Assembly (NCBI GenBank): GCA_963772815.1
Contig: CAVYYV010000004.1
Span: forward strand, 620,001 to 684,000
Length of the DNA: 64,000 bases
Origin: DATFFO01 sp963772815
GTDB lineage: Bacteria > Actinomycetota > Acidimicrobiia > Spongiisociales > ZC4RG35
Direction: 5' to 3'
The notes under the pieces are model-generated. The model was not told where the DNA came from and ran no database searches. It saw only the letters and a list, made by a program, of their open reading frames with translations. Both the position numbers and the translations under genes were made by a program. This document shows positions 52,860 to 60,878 of this stretch, piece by piece (the first letter of the stretch is position 1; every line of letters starts with the position of its first letter).

Positions 52860-54422
52860 ATGGATTATGACTATGTCGTAATCGGGGCCGGGTCGGCGGG
52901 ATGCGTCCTGGCCAACCGGCTGTCCGCCACCTCGAACGTTCTGCTCTTGGAAGCCGGAGGCTGGGATCGAGGGCTGGACGTTCGGATTCCCGCCGCCTTC
53001 TCGAAGCTGTTCAAGAGCCACCGCGACTGGGACTTCGAATCAGGGCCTGAGCCCGCGGCCGAGCAGCGAAGGCTTTACGTGCCGCGCGGCAAGATGATCG
53101 GCGGCTCATCGTCGATGAACGCCATGATCTACATCCGCGGTAATCCCTTCGATTACCAGCGTTGGGAAGAGTCCGGCGCAGACGGCTGGGGATGGGATAA
53201 CGCACTCGCCACCTTCCTGGAGGTCGAAGACAACGGCCGAGGCGCCGGCCCGTTTCACTCGACCGGAGGGGAACTCAGGGTGGAAGACCAGCGCAGCCCT
53301 TCGCCCTTCACGCGTCGTTTCGTCGAGGCAGCCCTCGAGGCAGGTCTCGAGGCGAACGACGACTTCAACGGAGAACGCCAGGACGGGGTGGGCCTGTTCC
53401 AGGTCACTCAGAAGCGGGGACGCCGATGGAGTGCGGCCGATGCCTTCCTGCGACCGGTACTCGAGCGCCCCACGATCAGTGTCGAGACCGATGCCCTGGT
53501 GACCAGGCTCGTATCGGAGCGGGGCAAGGTGACCGGCGTCTCCTACATCAAGGGCGGCGACCTGCGGACGGTGAGGGTGAACGGCGAAGTGATCCTGTGC
53601 GCCGGCGCTATCGGCTCCCCCACCATCCTCCAACACTCGGGAATCGGTCCCGCAGATCACCTCAACAAAGCCGGAATCACGCCCCAGCTGAACCTGCCCT
53701 GGGTGGGCGAGAACCTCCAGGATCATCCGGTCGTCATGGTCCTGCACCGCTCGACGGTGCCGGGCACGCTCGACGACGCCCAATCGCCCTCCAACCTCCT
53801 CCGCTGGTTGACCAGACGGTCCGGAATGCTCGCGTCGAATGTGGGAGAGGGAGGAGCCTTCGTTCGCAGTCGGGCCTCCCTGGCCCGGCCCGACCTGCAA
53901 TTTCACTTCGGGCCCGCCTATTTCGCCAACCATGGCCTAGACCCCTTCGACGGAAACGCCTACACGTTGGGGCCATGTCTGCTCAACCCCGCCTCCAGGG
54001 GATGGGTGAGAGTCCGCAGCTCGGATCCACGCACCAAGCCCGAGATCGTGGGCAATCACCTCACGGAGGCCTCCGACATGGCTCCTCTGCTGGAGGGCCT
54101 CGAGTTGACCAGGGAGATCCTGGCAGGTCGAGCCTTCGACGACGTCAGAGGACCCGAGCTCCTGCCCGGCCCCGCCATCCGAACCCGAGAGGAGTTGACC
54201 GACTACATTCGCCGTCGAGTCGAGCTCATATATCACCCGGCTGGAACCTGTCGGGTGGGTCGACCCGACGAAAGTGTGGTGGACCCCGAGCTCAGGGTTC
54301 ACGGGATCGACGGCCTGCGGGTAGCCGACGCCTCTGTGATGCCCACCGTGACGTCGGGCAACACCAACGCTCCCACGATCATGATCGCCACCCGGGCGGC
54401 CCATCTGATCAGGGCCGCCTGA
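52860..54422 (+). CDS. GMC-family FAD oxidoreductase
   Basis: The 520-residue flavoprotein belongs to the glucose-methanol-choline family. It has the FAD motif DYVVIGAGSAGCVLANRLS near 3-21, PRGKMIGGSSSMNAMIYIRGNPFDYQRWEE near 75-104, GAIGSPTILQHSGIG near 244, and the catalytic His/Asn pair in YHPAGTCRVG and TSGNTNAPTIMIATRAA near the end. It should oxidise an alcohol; choline dehydrogenase is the closest textbook relative, but no betaine genes are nearby. Confidence 0.92.
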   Translation: MDYDYVVIGAGSAGCVLANRLSATSNVLLLEAGGWDRGLDVRIPAAFSKLFKSHRDWDFESGPEPAAEQRRLYVPRGKMIGGSSSMNAMIYIRGNPFDYQRWEESGADGWGWDNALATFLEVEDNGRGAGPFHSTGGELRVEDQRSPSPFTRRFVEAALEAGLEANDDFNGERQDGVGLFQVTQKRGRRWSAADAFLRPVLERPTISVETDALVTRLVSERGKVTGVSYIKGGDLRTVRVNGEVILCAGAIGSPTILQHSGIGPADHLNKAGITPQLNLPWVGENLQDHPVVMVLHRSTVPGTLDDAQSPSNLLRWLTRRSGMLASNVGEGGAFVRSRASLARPDLQFHFGPAYFANHGLDPFDGNAYTLGPCLLNPASRGWVRVRSSDPRTKPEIVGNHLTEASDMAPLLEGLELTREILAGRAFDDVRGPELLPGPAIRTREELTDYIRRRVELIYHPAGTCRVGRPDESVVDPELRVHGIDGLRVADASVMPTVTSGNTNAPTIMIATRAAHLIRAA

Positions 54423-54434
54423 GATCGACCCGAG

Positions 54435-55125
54435 TCAGATCGGCAGCTCGAGTTGCTCTCCGGGGCGACGAAATCGCTCCAACCCATTCCAGATCAGGTG
54501 ATCCATGAACACCCAGCTGCGACGGTGAATGGCGCTGGGGCCCCAAGCCTGCAGGGCGGCCTTGTGGACGGGGCACGGGTAGCCCTTGTTGGCATCGAAA
54601 TTCCACACCGGGAATTCGAGAGCGAATCGGCGCATGATCCGATCCCTGGTCACCTTGGCCAATATCGACGCCGCCGCCACCGACAGAGAAAGACGGTCTC
54701 CCCCCACCAGCCTGTGTGCGCCCCCGACAAAATCCCAGTTGCCGTCGACGATCACCCGGTCAGGGGTCAGGCCCAAACCCTCCAACGCCCGAGAAGCAGC
54801 GAGCCGCTGCGCGTCCGACATCCCCAGCTCGTCGCACTCCTCGTGGCTGGCATGACCGACGGACCATGCGCTCACCCAGCCCGCCACCCGATCGAACATC
54901 AACTCGCGCTCACTCTCGGTGAGCATCTTCGAGTTCGCGGATCTTGTACACGCGGCGATCCCGAGGGACGACGGCGGCTCCTACGGTGAGAGGTCCCGCC
55001 CAGGCGCCCCGGCCCACCTCATCCACGCCCACCACGATCTCGTCACCGGCCTCCCAGTAGGACTTTTCCAGTGTCAGGCCCGGTGACTTGCCGCGTATGG
55101 CGCTCCGCAACTTGGGAACGGTCAT
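54435..55125 (-). pseudogene. rnhB: Ribonuclease HII, interrupted by a one-base frameshift
   Basis: The N-terminal part from ATG 55125 reads IVVGVDEVGRGAWAGPLTVGAA and PRDRRVYKIR, then runs out of frame. The remainder continues in another frame as MLTESERELMFDRV, then VIVDGNWDF, FDANKGYPCPVHKAALQAWG and HRRSW. Dropping one T from the TT at 54934-54935 (A on the coding strand) restores KIRDSKMLTESERE, exactly the family sequence, and gives a normal enzyme of about 229 residues. RNase HII removes ribonucleotides from DNA. It is either a recent mutation or a sequencing error. Confidence 0.85.
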
Positions 55126-55555
55126 GGGGTCAGGGTAGATGAACCACCCCGAGACACTGCGGTATCGGGGTGGGCGGGCGCGAACATCAGGAAGGAGCCA
55201 TTCGACCATACGAGCCGATACCGGGGGCTGTGGAGCATCTCGCCCGCCCAGGCGAAGTCCGCTCCAGGACCAGCAGATCCAGCGGGGTCTCGAGATCGAA
55301 GGGCGATCGATCCTGTCCTACCTGCACCGCCAAACGGCCGGCCTCCAGCGTCATGGCCCGTGCCTTGAAGAACCCGACCAACGGTCCCGAGATGGACTCC
55401 GCTTGCCGGAGATAGAGAGCGAAGTCGTCCCCCCAGTAGTGACCGGAGCGGTGTGTGCCGACCATCGCCAACCCTGCGATCAGCAGAATCATCCCCACCG
55501 CCAGAGTGGCCAACATGGGAGCTCTCGAGCTGTCGGGCGCCCGGCCAACCGACAT
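55122..55555 (-). pseudogene. Remnant of a membrane glycosyltransferase-like gene
   Basis: From ATG 55555 the frame gives a transmembrane segment MLATLAVGMILLIAGLAMV followed by HYWGDDFALYLRQAESI, which resembles the start of PMT/ArnT-type membrane glycosyltransferases. After FDLETPLDLLVLER the frame breaks near 55270. The neighbouring frame continues DFAWAGEMLHSPRYRLVWSNGSFLMF, which resembles the C-terminal end of such proteins, to a stop at 55122. The several-hundred-residue middle is absent. It looks like an internally deleted and frameshifted remnant; a genuine small protein of about 144 residues with one frameshift is the alternative. Confidence 0.45.
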
Positions 55556-55621
55556 CGAACGCTCTCCGGACCTCGACCATGTCTCCCGCCGGAATCTACG
55601 GGCCTGACGCGGCTATCCGGC

Positions 55622-56125
55622 TCAGTTGACGGTGGGATCCGCCAGGTGGGTGGCCCAGACGGCCGCCCGTCCCCCGATGCGACGCAACAGATTCGGCCAT
55701 GAGCCGTCCGGGAAAGCCGGGAAGACATCGGACGGCTCCGCGTCCACCACGAGCCAGGCACCTTCGTCCATCTCGGCTTCCAATTGCCCCGGGCCCCAGC
55801 CCGACTGGCCGACGAAGAGCCTGGCCTTCACCCTGCCCGAGGGTGGATCGAGGTCGTCGGCCGGCCTCACCGAACCTCCGTCTTCGACCAGCACCAAACC
55901 GTTCTCTGCCGCCACCGGCCCGCCCCAGAAGATGTTGGGAGGGGCAGCGAGCACCGAACGCCAAAGCGGCAAGTGGTCGGTCGTGGGCTCGTCGGTGGGA
56001 CGGTTGACTATCACACCGGCCGCCCCTTCCTCCTCTTCGTGAGCGTAGAGGTAGACCACCGAGTGGTAGAAGTGAGGGTCGAGTATCAGCGGAGTGGCCA
56101 CGAGAAGGCGACCCGTGAACGACAT
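55622..56125 (-). CDS. YqgE/AlgH family protein (UPF0301)
   Basis: The 167-residue protein has the family start FTGRLLVATPLILDPHFYHSVVYLYAH, then EGAAGVIVNRPTDEP near 32, IFWGGPVAAENGLVL near 65 and FVGQSGWGPGQLEAEMDEGAWLVVDA near 104-129. The biochemical function is not established. It is divergent from the nuclease-like gene that starts at 56156. Confidence 0.92.
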   Translation of the reverse strand: MSFTGRLLVATPLILDPHFYHSVVYLYAHEEEEGAAGVIVNRPTDEPTTDHLPLWRSVLAAPPNIFWGGPVAAENGLVLVEDGGSVRPADDLDPPSGRVKARLFVGQSGWGPGQLEAEMDEGAWLVVDAEPSDVFPAFPDGSWPNLLRRIGGRAAVWATHLADPTVN

Positions 56126-56155
56126 AGCACCATCCTGGCATACGATGAGCGGTCG

Positions 56156-56857
56156 ATGTTGCGCATCCTGACCGCCAATCTGCTTGGCGACCGTTCCTCT
56201 CCACCCGCCCTGGCCCGGCTGTTGGATGAGACGTCCCCCGACGTCGTCGCCGTCCAGGAGCTGGCTCCGTCGAACGCGGCGGTGATCCGCTCGCGCTATC
56301 CGACGGGCGTGCTCCGTCCGGCCCTGGGCACCGACGGCATGGGACTGGTGGCGCGCCGCCAGATCGACATCCGTCGCCTACCGCTTCCCCGTCGCTCGGC
56401 TCTCATGGGGAGGGTCCGCCTGACCGCCGACCGAGCGATCGAAGTCTGGGTGGCCCACCTCGCCAACCCGATGGACATGCCACCGCCGATCTGGGTACGC
56501 CGACAACAGGTTCGGCTCCTGGAGGAGGCGATCGAGAAGACCCGGGGACCGCTGGTGCTGGTAGGCGATCTCAACGCCTCGCCTCGCTGGCCCGCATACA
56601 GGAGCCTCCGCACCAAGCTCGATGACGGTGTGGCCGACTGGGCACGACGCCGGGGCAGCAGGACCCCTCGCACATGGTCGTATCGCCCGGGCCTACCGCG
56701 TCTGCTGCGGATCGACCATGCCCTGGTTCGAGACCTGGCAGTCGACGACGTGCGCGTGATGTCCCTGCCGGGATCCGATCACCGGGCCCTGCTGGTGGAT
56801 GTGCGTCCGAGCCACACGCTCCTGGTCAACCCAGATGGGCCTTTATCCAGTCAATGA
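56156..56857 (+). CDS. Endonuclease/exonuclease/phosphatase-family protein
   Basis: The 233-residue protein has the family's metal-site motifs: LTANLLGD near 5-12, VAVQELAP with the metal Glu near 36, LVLVGDLNASPRW near 137-149, and SDHRALLVDV near 211-220 with the catalytic His. These enzymes cut phosphodiesters in nucleic acids, lipids or inositol phosphates. The ATG at 56156 was chosen; the longer open frame extends into the divergent gene. Its end overlaps the convergent hydrolase end by 32 bases. Confidence 0.87.
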   Translation: MLRILTANLLGDRSSPPALARLLDETSPDVVAVQELAPSNAAVIRSRYPTGVLRPALGTDGMGLVARRQIDIRRLPLPRRSALMGRVRLTADRAIEVWVAHLANPMDMPPPIWVRRQQVRLLEEAIEKTRGPLVLVGDLNASPRWPAYRSLRTKLDDGVADWARRRGSRTPRTWSYRPGLPRLLRIDHALVRDLAVDDVRVMSLPGSDHRALLVDVRPSHTLLVNPDGPLSSQ

Positions 56858-57641
56858 TCTCACCGGCCACCTCGGGGCCTTCAGGCTCGTTGAGGGTCTC
56901 GTGGCGCAGCTTGGGGTAGAGCCTTCGTTCTACTCCCGGCAGGGAACCCAACTCGACGGTACAGGTCGGGGGCACGATGGCGTCTGCACCGCCGTGGGTC
57001 ACGAGCGTGGGCAGGTCGAGCCTCCCCACCGTCCCTCTCACCCGGTCCATGGCGGCGAAGAATTCCGCACCCAGGCGGGAGGTCGATGCCGTGTGCACGA
57101 GCGGATCCGAGAAATAGGCCTGCCCCACCGCCGGGTCACGGGAGAGCTGCTCGCCCTTGAGCTTGTTGGGCACCGAGAGGCCCGGTGCGATACGGGCCAG
57201 AACGGGCGCCAGCTTCCGTTGCCATCTCGCCCCTCCCTCCAAGGCTGGAGCCGACAGCACCAGCAGGTCGGGCTTGGGACGCTCGGAAAGCGCATAGTCG
57301 AAGGCGATCAGACCCCCCATCGAGTGGCCGAACAGCACGACCGGGCGACCCGTGCCCCTCGCTTCCTCGACCAAGTCCTGAACCTGATCCAGATAGACCG
57401 CCCAATCATCGACGTCGCCCCGCTTGCCACCAGTGGCACCGAAACCGACCAGGTCGGGGGCGACGACACGGATCCCCGCCTGGGCGAAGAGGCCGCCGGG
57501 TCGCTCGTAGCGCCCGGAGTGCTCGGCCAGGCCGTGGACGAGAACCATCTCGGCTATGGGCTCGGTGGTCGGCTCCCAGACCCGAACCAGTTGTGATCCC
57601 ACTGTCGGGTGAGGACGCGGATAGGCAGTGCTCTCGATCAT
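56826..57641 (-). CDS. Monoacylglycerol-lipase-like alpha/beta-hydrolase
   Basis: The 271-residue protein has VLVHGLAEHSGRYERPGGLFAQAGIRVVAPDLVGFGATGG near 33-72, nucleophile Ser in LFGHSMGGLIAFDYAL near 104-119, a catalytic Asp in THGGADAIVPP, and His in PKLRHETLNEPE. This fits the lysophospholipase/monoacylglycerol lipase group. An extension of ten codons to 57671 is possible but less typical. Confidence 0.9.
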   Translation of the reverse strand: MIESTAYPRPHPTVGSQLVRVWEPTTEPIAEMVLVHGLAEHSGRYERPGGLFAQAGIRVVAPDLVGFGATGGKRGDVDDWAVYLDQVQDLVEEARGTGRPVVLFGHSMGGLIAFDYALSERPKPDLLVLSAPALEGGARWQRKLAPVLARIAPGLSVPNKLKGEQLSRDPAVGQAYFSDPLVHTASTSRLGAEFFAAMDRVRGTVGRLDLPTLVTHGGADAIVPPTCTVELGSLPGVERRLYPKLRHETLNEPEGPEVAGEIIDWIKAHLG

Positions 57642-57672
57642 CTGAAGTACTCTATGCCCCGCGTGGGTCACC

Positions 57673-58710
57673 TCATCGGTAGAAAGGTGGGGACTTGATC
57701 GAGGCCTTCACCCAGGAGCCACGGATCTCGACCTGGGCCGGCGCGCCCTCGCCGACCGGCGGCGAGAGATAGGCCATAGCGATCCCCCGGTCCAGAACGG
57801 GGCTGATGTTGCCCGACGTGACCTTTCCCTCCGAACCGCCGGAGCGGACCGGATAGCCACGACGAGGAATACCACGGGCTTCCATCACCAGGCCGGTCAG
57901 CTTGCGACCCACGCCGGCCTCACGTTGCCGCTCCAGGGCTTCTCTGCCCACGAAGTCGTGGTCGCAGGCGACGGCAAAATCCAGGCCCGCTTCGAGAGGG
58001 GTGGTTTCGGCATCGATGTCGGAACCCCACAGCCGCAGCCCTGCTTCCAGTCGCAGCGTGTCACGCGCACCCAGGCCGCACGGGACGGCTCCTTCGCTGA
58101 GCAGCGCCTCCAACACCGGGCCGGCTCGGTTATTGGGCAGGCATATCTCCCCACCGCGCTCTCCGGTGTATCCGGTCCCGGCGCATCTCATCGCCTCCGT
58201 CGCCAGTGTGCGGAACCGCCCCGGTGCCTGCCCGACGACTGATTCGAGCACGGCAGGGGCATTGGGGCCCTGAACCGCCAGCATCGTCGTGGAGAGACGC
58301 AGATCCTCAACCTCAACTCGAGGTCCAGCTGCCTGCCGGATCCGATCCTGCACGAAATCGGAGTTGGCGGCATTGGGCATGACCCAGTACTCCTCTTCCC
58401 CCCAGCGCCACACGACCAGATCGTCGAGGATGCCCCCCTCCGCATCCAGTAGCAGCGTGTAGTGGGTACGCCCCGGCTCGTAGGCGGCGATATCGTTGGA
58501 TAGCAGGGGCCGGAGCGCCTCGGTGACACCCGGTCCGGACACCGACAGGCGCCCCAAATGGGATACGTCGAAGACACCCACATCGCTCCGCACGGCGTGA
58601 TGCTCGGCCAGGACCGACTCGTATTCCGCGGGCATCTCCCACCCGCCGAAGTCCACGAACCTCGCTCCCAACCGCCTGTGCTGGTCGTGGAGTGGCGACC
58701 GCTGCGTCAT
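57673..58710 (-). CDS. gcvT: Aminomethyltransferase (glycine cleavage T protein)
   Basis: The 345-residue protein transfers the aminomethyl carbon of lipoyl-bound glycine to tetrahydrofolate. It has RRLGARFVDFGGWEMPAEY near 12-30, VFDVSHLGRLSVSGPG near 46-61, GYTGERGGEICLP near 179-191, and the family RLEAGLRLWG near 211. The gcvH gene lies 4.4 kb upstream on the same strand, separated by regulatory genes. No gcvP is in the window. Confidence 0.95.
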   Translation of the reverse strand: MTQRSPLHDQHRRLGARFVDFGGWEMPAEYESVLAEHHAVRSDVGVFDVSHLGRLSVSGPGVTEALRPLLSNDIAAYEPGRTHYTLLLDAEGGILDDLVVWRWGEEEYWVMPNAANSDFVQDRIRQAAGPRVEVEDLRLSTTMLAVQGPNAPAVLESVVGQAPGRFRTLATEAMRCAGTGYTGERGGEICLPNNRAGPVLEALLSEGAVPCGLGARDTLRLEAGLRLWGSDIDAETTPLEAGLDFAVACDHDFVGREALERQREAGVGRKLTGLVMEARGIPRRGYPVRSGGSEGKVTSGNISPVLDRGIAMAYLSPPVGEGAPAQVEIRGSWVKASIKSPPFYR

Positions 58711-59138
58711 CCGGTGCGCCTGCCCCGGGCATCGAGCCGGGTGACGACCGGCTTGCCGGGAAGGCGCGAGGGCGGGGGCACGTCGTCGAGGTGGTCGGGC
58801 TCCTCCAGCCCGTATTTCACCACCAGCTGCAAGTAGTCCCTCTGATAGAGCACCTTGCAGTTGACGTCCGGGTAGAGCTGGCGAAGCAGTCGGACCTTGC
58901 GATTCTTCTTGGTCACCAGCTTCTGGTTCATCGTCGTGATCTCGATGAACAGATCATCGTCGGGCAAATAGAAGTCAGGTGTGAAGTACTGGCGGGCTTC
59001 TCCTCCCCGATCCCAGGCAATGGGGAAAGACCGCGGCTCGTACAGCCAGGGCACACCGTAGAAATCGAGTAGTAGGGCGAACTGGCGCTCGCTGTTGTGG
59101 GCGAAATCGACCTCGTAGGCCCGAAGACTGCCGTCCAA
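58707..59138 (-). CDS. PD-(D/E)XK-like nuclease-fold protein
   Basis: The 143-residue protein reads DFAHNSERQFALLLDFYGVPWLYEPRSF near 11-38, YFTPDFYLPDDDLFIEITTMNQKLVTKK near 51-78, and KVRLLRQLYP near 81-90. The Glu, then Asp, then Glu-x-Thr order with following Lys matches the PD-(D/E)XK nuclease fold (E17, D55, E66). Its ATG precedes gcvT with a 4-base overlap. The function is unknown. Confidence 0.7.
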   Translation of the reverse strand: MDGSLRAYEVDFAHNSERQFALLLDFYGVPWLYEPRSFPIAWDRGGEARQYFTPDFYLPDDDLFIEITTMNQKLVTKKNRKVRLLRQLYPDVNCKVLYQRDYLQLVVKYGLEEPDHLDDVPPPSRLPGKPVVTRLDARGRRTG

Positions 59139-59140
59139 GC

Positions 59141-59638
59141 TCAGTTAAACCCCGCCTTGACGCTCAACGGGGAAGTCTTCACGGTCTCGTCGACTTCGCT
59201 CGTGACCGGGAAGAGCTCATGGATGGCACCCTCGACCTCTTCCTGCACCGGGCCCACGGCGATCCCGAACACGCCCTGGCCCCTGCGGAAAACGTCCACC
59301 ACCTCATCGGGACTGGTTGCGGCGTAGATCGTGTGACCATCGGAGAGCAGCGTGACGTCGGCCAGAGGGCGATCGCTGGCCAGTTGCTGGCGCAGGATTT
59401 CCACCGCCGATCGAATCTTCTTCAGCGACATCCCGGCGTCCAGCAGGCGCTTGATGACCTTGAGCTGAACCACGTCGGTGAACGAGTAGAGGCGCTGGGA
59501 GCCCGATCCCTGGGCCTGCTGGAGGGAAGGGCGGAGAAGCCCGGTCCGAGCCCAGTAGTCGAGCTGGCGATAGGTGATGTCGACCAGGCTGCACACCTGA
59601 GGTGCTCTGTATCCCAGCTGGTTGTTGACCTGTTCCAC
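59141..59638 (-). CDS. MerR-family regulator, conserved partner of the DUF151 gene
   Basis: The 165-residue protein has a winged-helix MerR DNA-binding domain: QVCSLVDITYRQLDYWARTGLLRPS near 14-38 and LYSFTDVVQLKVIKRLLDAGMSLKKIRSAVE near 50-80. A C-terminal region of unknown function, TLLSDGHTIYAATSPDEVVDVFRRGQGVFGIAVG, resembles the product of Rv1830 of Mycobacterium, from memory. It has its own predicted promoter. Confidence 0.85.
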   Translation of the reverse strand: MEQVNNQLGYRAPQVCSLVDITYRQLDYWARTGLLRPSLQQAQGSGSQRLYSFTDVVQLKVIKRLLDAGMSLKKIRSAVEILRQQLASDRPLADVTLLSDGHTIYAATSPDEVVDVFRRGQGVFGIAVGPVQEEVEGAIHELFPVTSEVDETVKTSPLSVKAGFN

Positions 59639-59717
59639 TGTCTCCTCCGGACGGGCTCGGCAATATGCGACTGTGCCGCCCGGCTGCTTACAGCAGCGTA
59701 ATTCCGAGCGTGGGAGA

Positions 59718-59747
59718 AAGGTAACCGGCGGCCCCGGGAGTTGTCAA
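59718..59747 (-). promoter_or_regulatory. Predicted promoter of the MerR gene
   Basis: On the minus strand TTGACA at 59747-59742 is followed after 18 bases by TACCTT at 59723-59718. The -35 lies in the palindrome GTTGTCAACAAC, next to TGTGGAAAA (59753-59761), whose complement TTTTCCACA resembles a DnaA box. Confidence 0.5.
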
Positions 59748-59787
59748 CAACCTGTGGAAAACTCATCCACGAGACGAGCCGGGCCCG

Positions 59788-60294
59788 TCAGTCGTCGTCA
59801 GGCTCGTCGCCGATGAAGTCCTCGACGGTTGCCTCTTCGAGAAACTCACGGAAACGCTCGATCTGGGCTTCTTCGGACTCCTCCTCGATCTCGATGCCCG
59901 CCTCGGCCAGCACGGCCGGGTCGGCGAAGACGGGCGCCGCGGTCCGCACCGCCAGGGCGATCGAGTCCGACGGCCGAGCCGAGATGTGCACCTCGCCTGC
60001 GTCCGTGGAGAGAACCAGGTCGGCGTAGAAGACGCTGTCGCGCATCTCCGTGACCACCACGCGCTCCACCTCGGCGCCGAGCTGCTCGACCACCAGGACC
60101 AGCAGGTCGTGGGTGAGTGGCCGGGGAGGCTCCACCTCCTCCATGGCGGTCGCGATGGCCGTTGCCTCCGAAGCCCCGATCCATATGGGCAGATAGCGCC
60201 GGCCCGCCTGCTCGCGCAGCAGGACGATCGGGACGTTGGAGGGCAGTTCCACCCGCACCCCGACCACGGTCATGGCGACTACATCTGCGCTCAT
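59788..60294 (-). CDS. Bifunctional nuclease-domain protein (DUF151)
   Basis: The 168-residue protein has the DUF151/BFN pattern: RRYLPIWIGASEATAIATAMEEVEPPRPLTHDLL near 28-61, VFYADLVLSTDAGEVHISARPSDSIALAVRTAAPVF near 83-118. A long acidic C-terminal tail (EEESEEAQIERFREFLEE) ends it. The fold binds or cuts nucleic acids in plants and archaeal relatives; its bacterial role is unclear. The ATG at 60294 (MSADVVAM) was chosen over an extension of 41 codons. Confidence 0.92.
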   Translation of the reverse strand: MSADVVAMTVVGVRVELPSNVPIVLLREQAGRRYLPIWIGASEATAIATAMEEVEPPRPLTHDLLVLVVEQLGAEVERVVVTEMRDSVFYADLVLSTDAGEVHISARPSDSIALAVRTAAPVFADPAVLAEAGIEIEEESEEAQIERFREFLEEATVEDFIGDEPDDD

Positions 60295-60317
60295 GAGACC
60301 GAGGTTATCAGTGCCCG

Positions 60318-60878
60318 TCAGTAGAGGAATCCGACCAGCGCATCGGGGTCGGCGACCAGCGACTCCATATCCAGCACCGCCCAGAGAGATCCCAGGTTCC
60401 TGTAGCGACCCTTCCAATCCAGCCCGTACCCCACCAGGTACTCATCCCCTACCTCGAAGCCCCGGTACTCGATCGGGACATCCACGAGCCGCCGCCGCAC
60501 CTTGTCGACCAATGCCACCGTGGACACCGACGAAGCTCCCCTGTCCTCCAGCATCCGTCTCAGGACGGCCAGCGTCAGGCCCGTGTCGATGATGTCCTCG
60601 ACGATCACGACATCCCTGCCAGTCACGCTCACGGCCGTATCCAACGCGATCCGTATCCTGCCGCCTTCGCCGAAGCGGGACAGACCAAGGAAGTCGATCT
60701 CCAGCGGAGCGCTCATCGCCCTCACCAGATCTGCCAGGAACGGAAGCGCGCCCACGAGCACGGCCACCATGAGAGGGTTGCGATCGGCGTAGTCGGCCGA
60801 GAGCGCCTCACCCAATTCGGAGATCCGGGCCTGGATCTCCCCGGCCGCGACCACCTCGACCGCGGGGGCGTCAGCCAT
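60318..60878 (-). CDS. hpt: Hypoxanthine phosphoribosyltransferase
   Basis: The 186-residue enzyme adds phosphoribosyl groups to hypoxanthine or guanine. It has VAVLVGALPFLADLVRAMSAPLEIDFLGLSRFG near 33-65, the PRPP-binding VVIVEDIIDTGLTLAVLRRML near 85-105, and VDKVRRRL near 117. The ATG at 60878 (MADAPAVEVV) overlaps the dacA end. Salvage of hypoxanthine fits with the nucleoside hydrolase elsewhere in the window, though they are not linked. Confidence 0.92.
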   Translation of the reverse strand: MADAPAVEVVAAGEIQARISELGEALSADYADRNPLMVAVLVGALPFLADLVRAMSAPLEIDFLGLSRFGEGGRIRIALDTAVSVTGRDVVIVEDIIDTGLTLAVLRRMLEDRGASSVSTVALVDKVRRRLVDVPIEYRGFEVGDEYLVGYGLDWKGRYRNLGSLWAVLDMESLVADPDALVGFLY

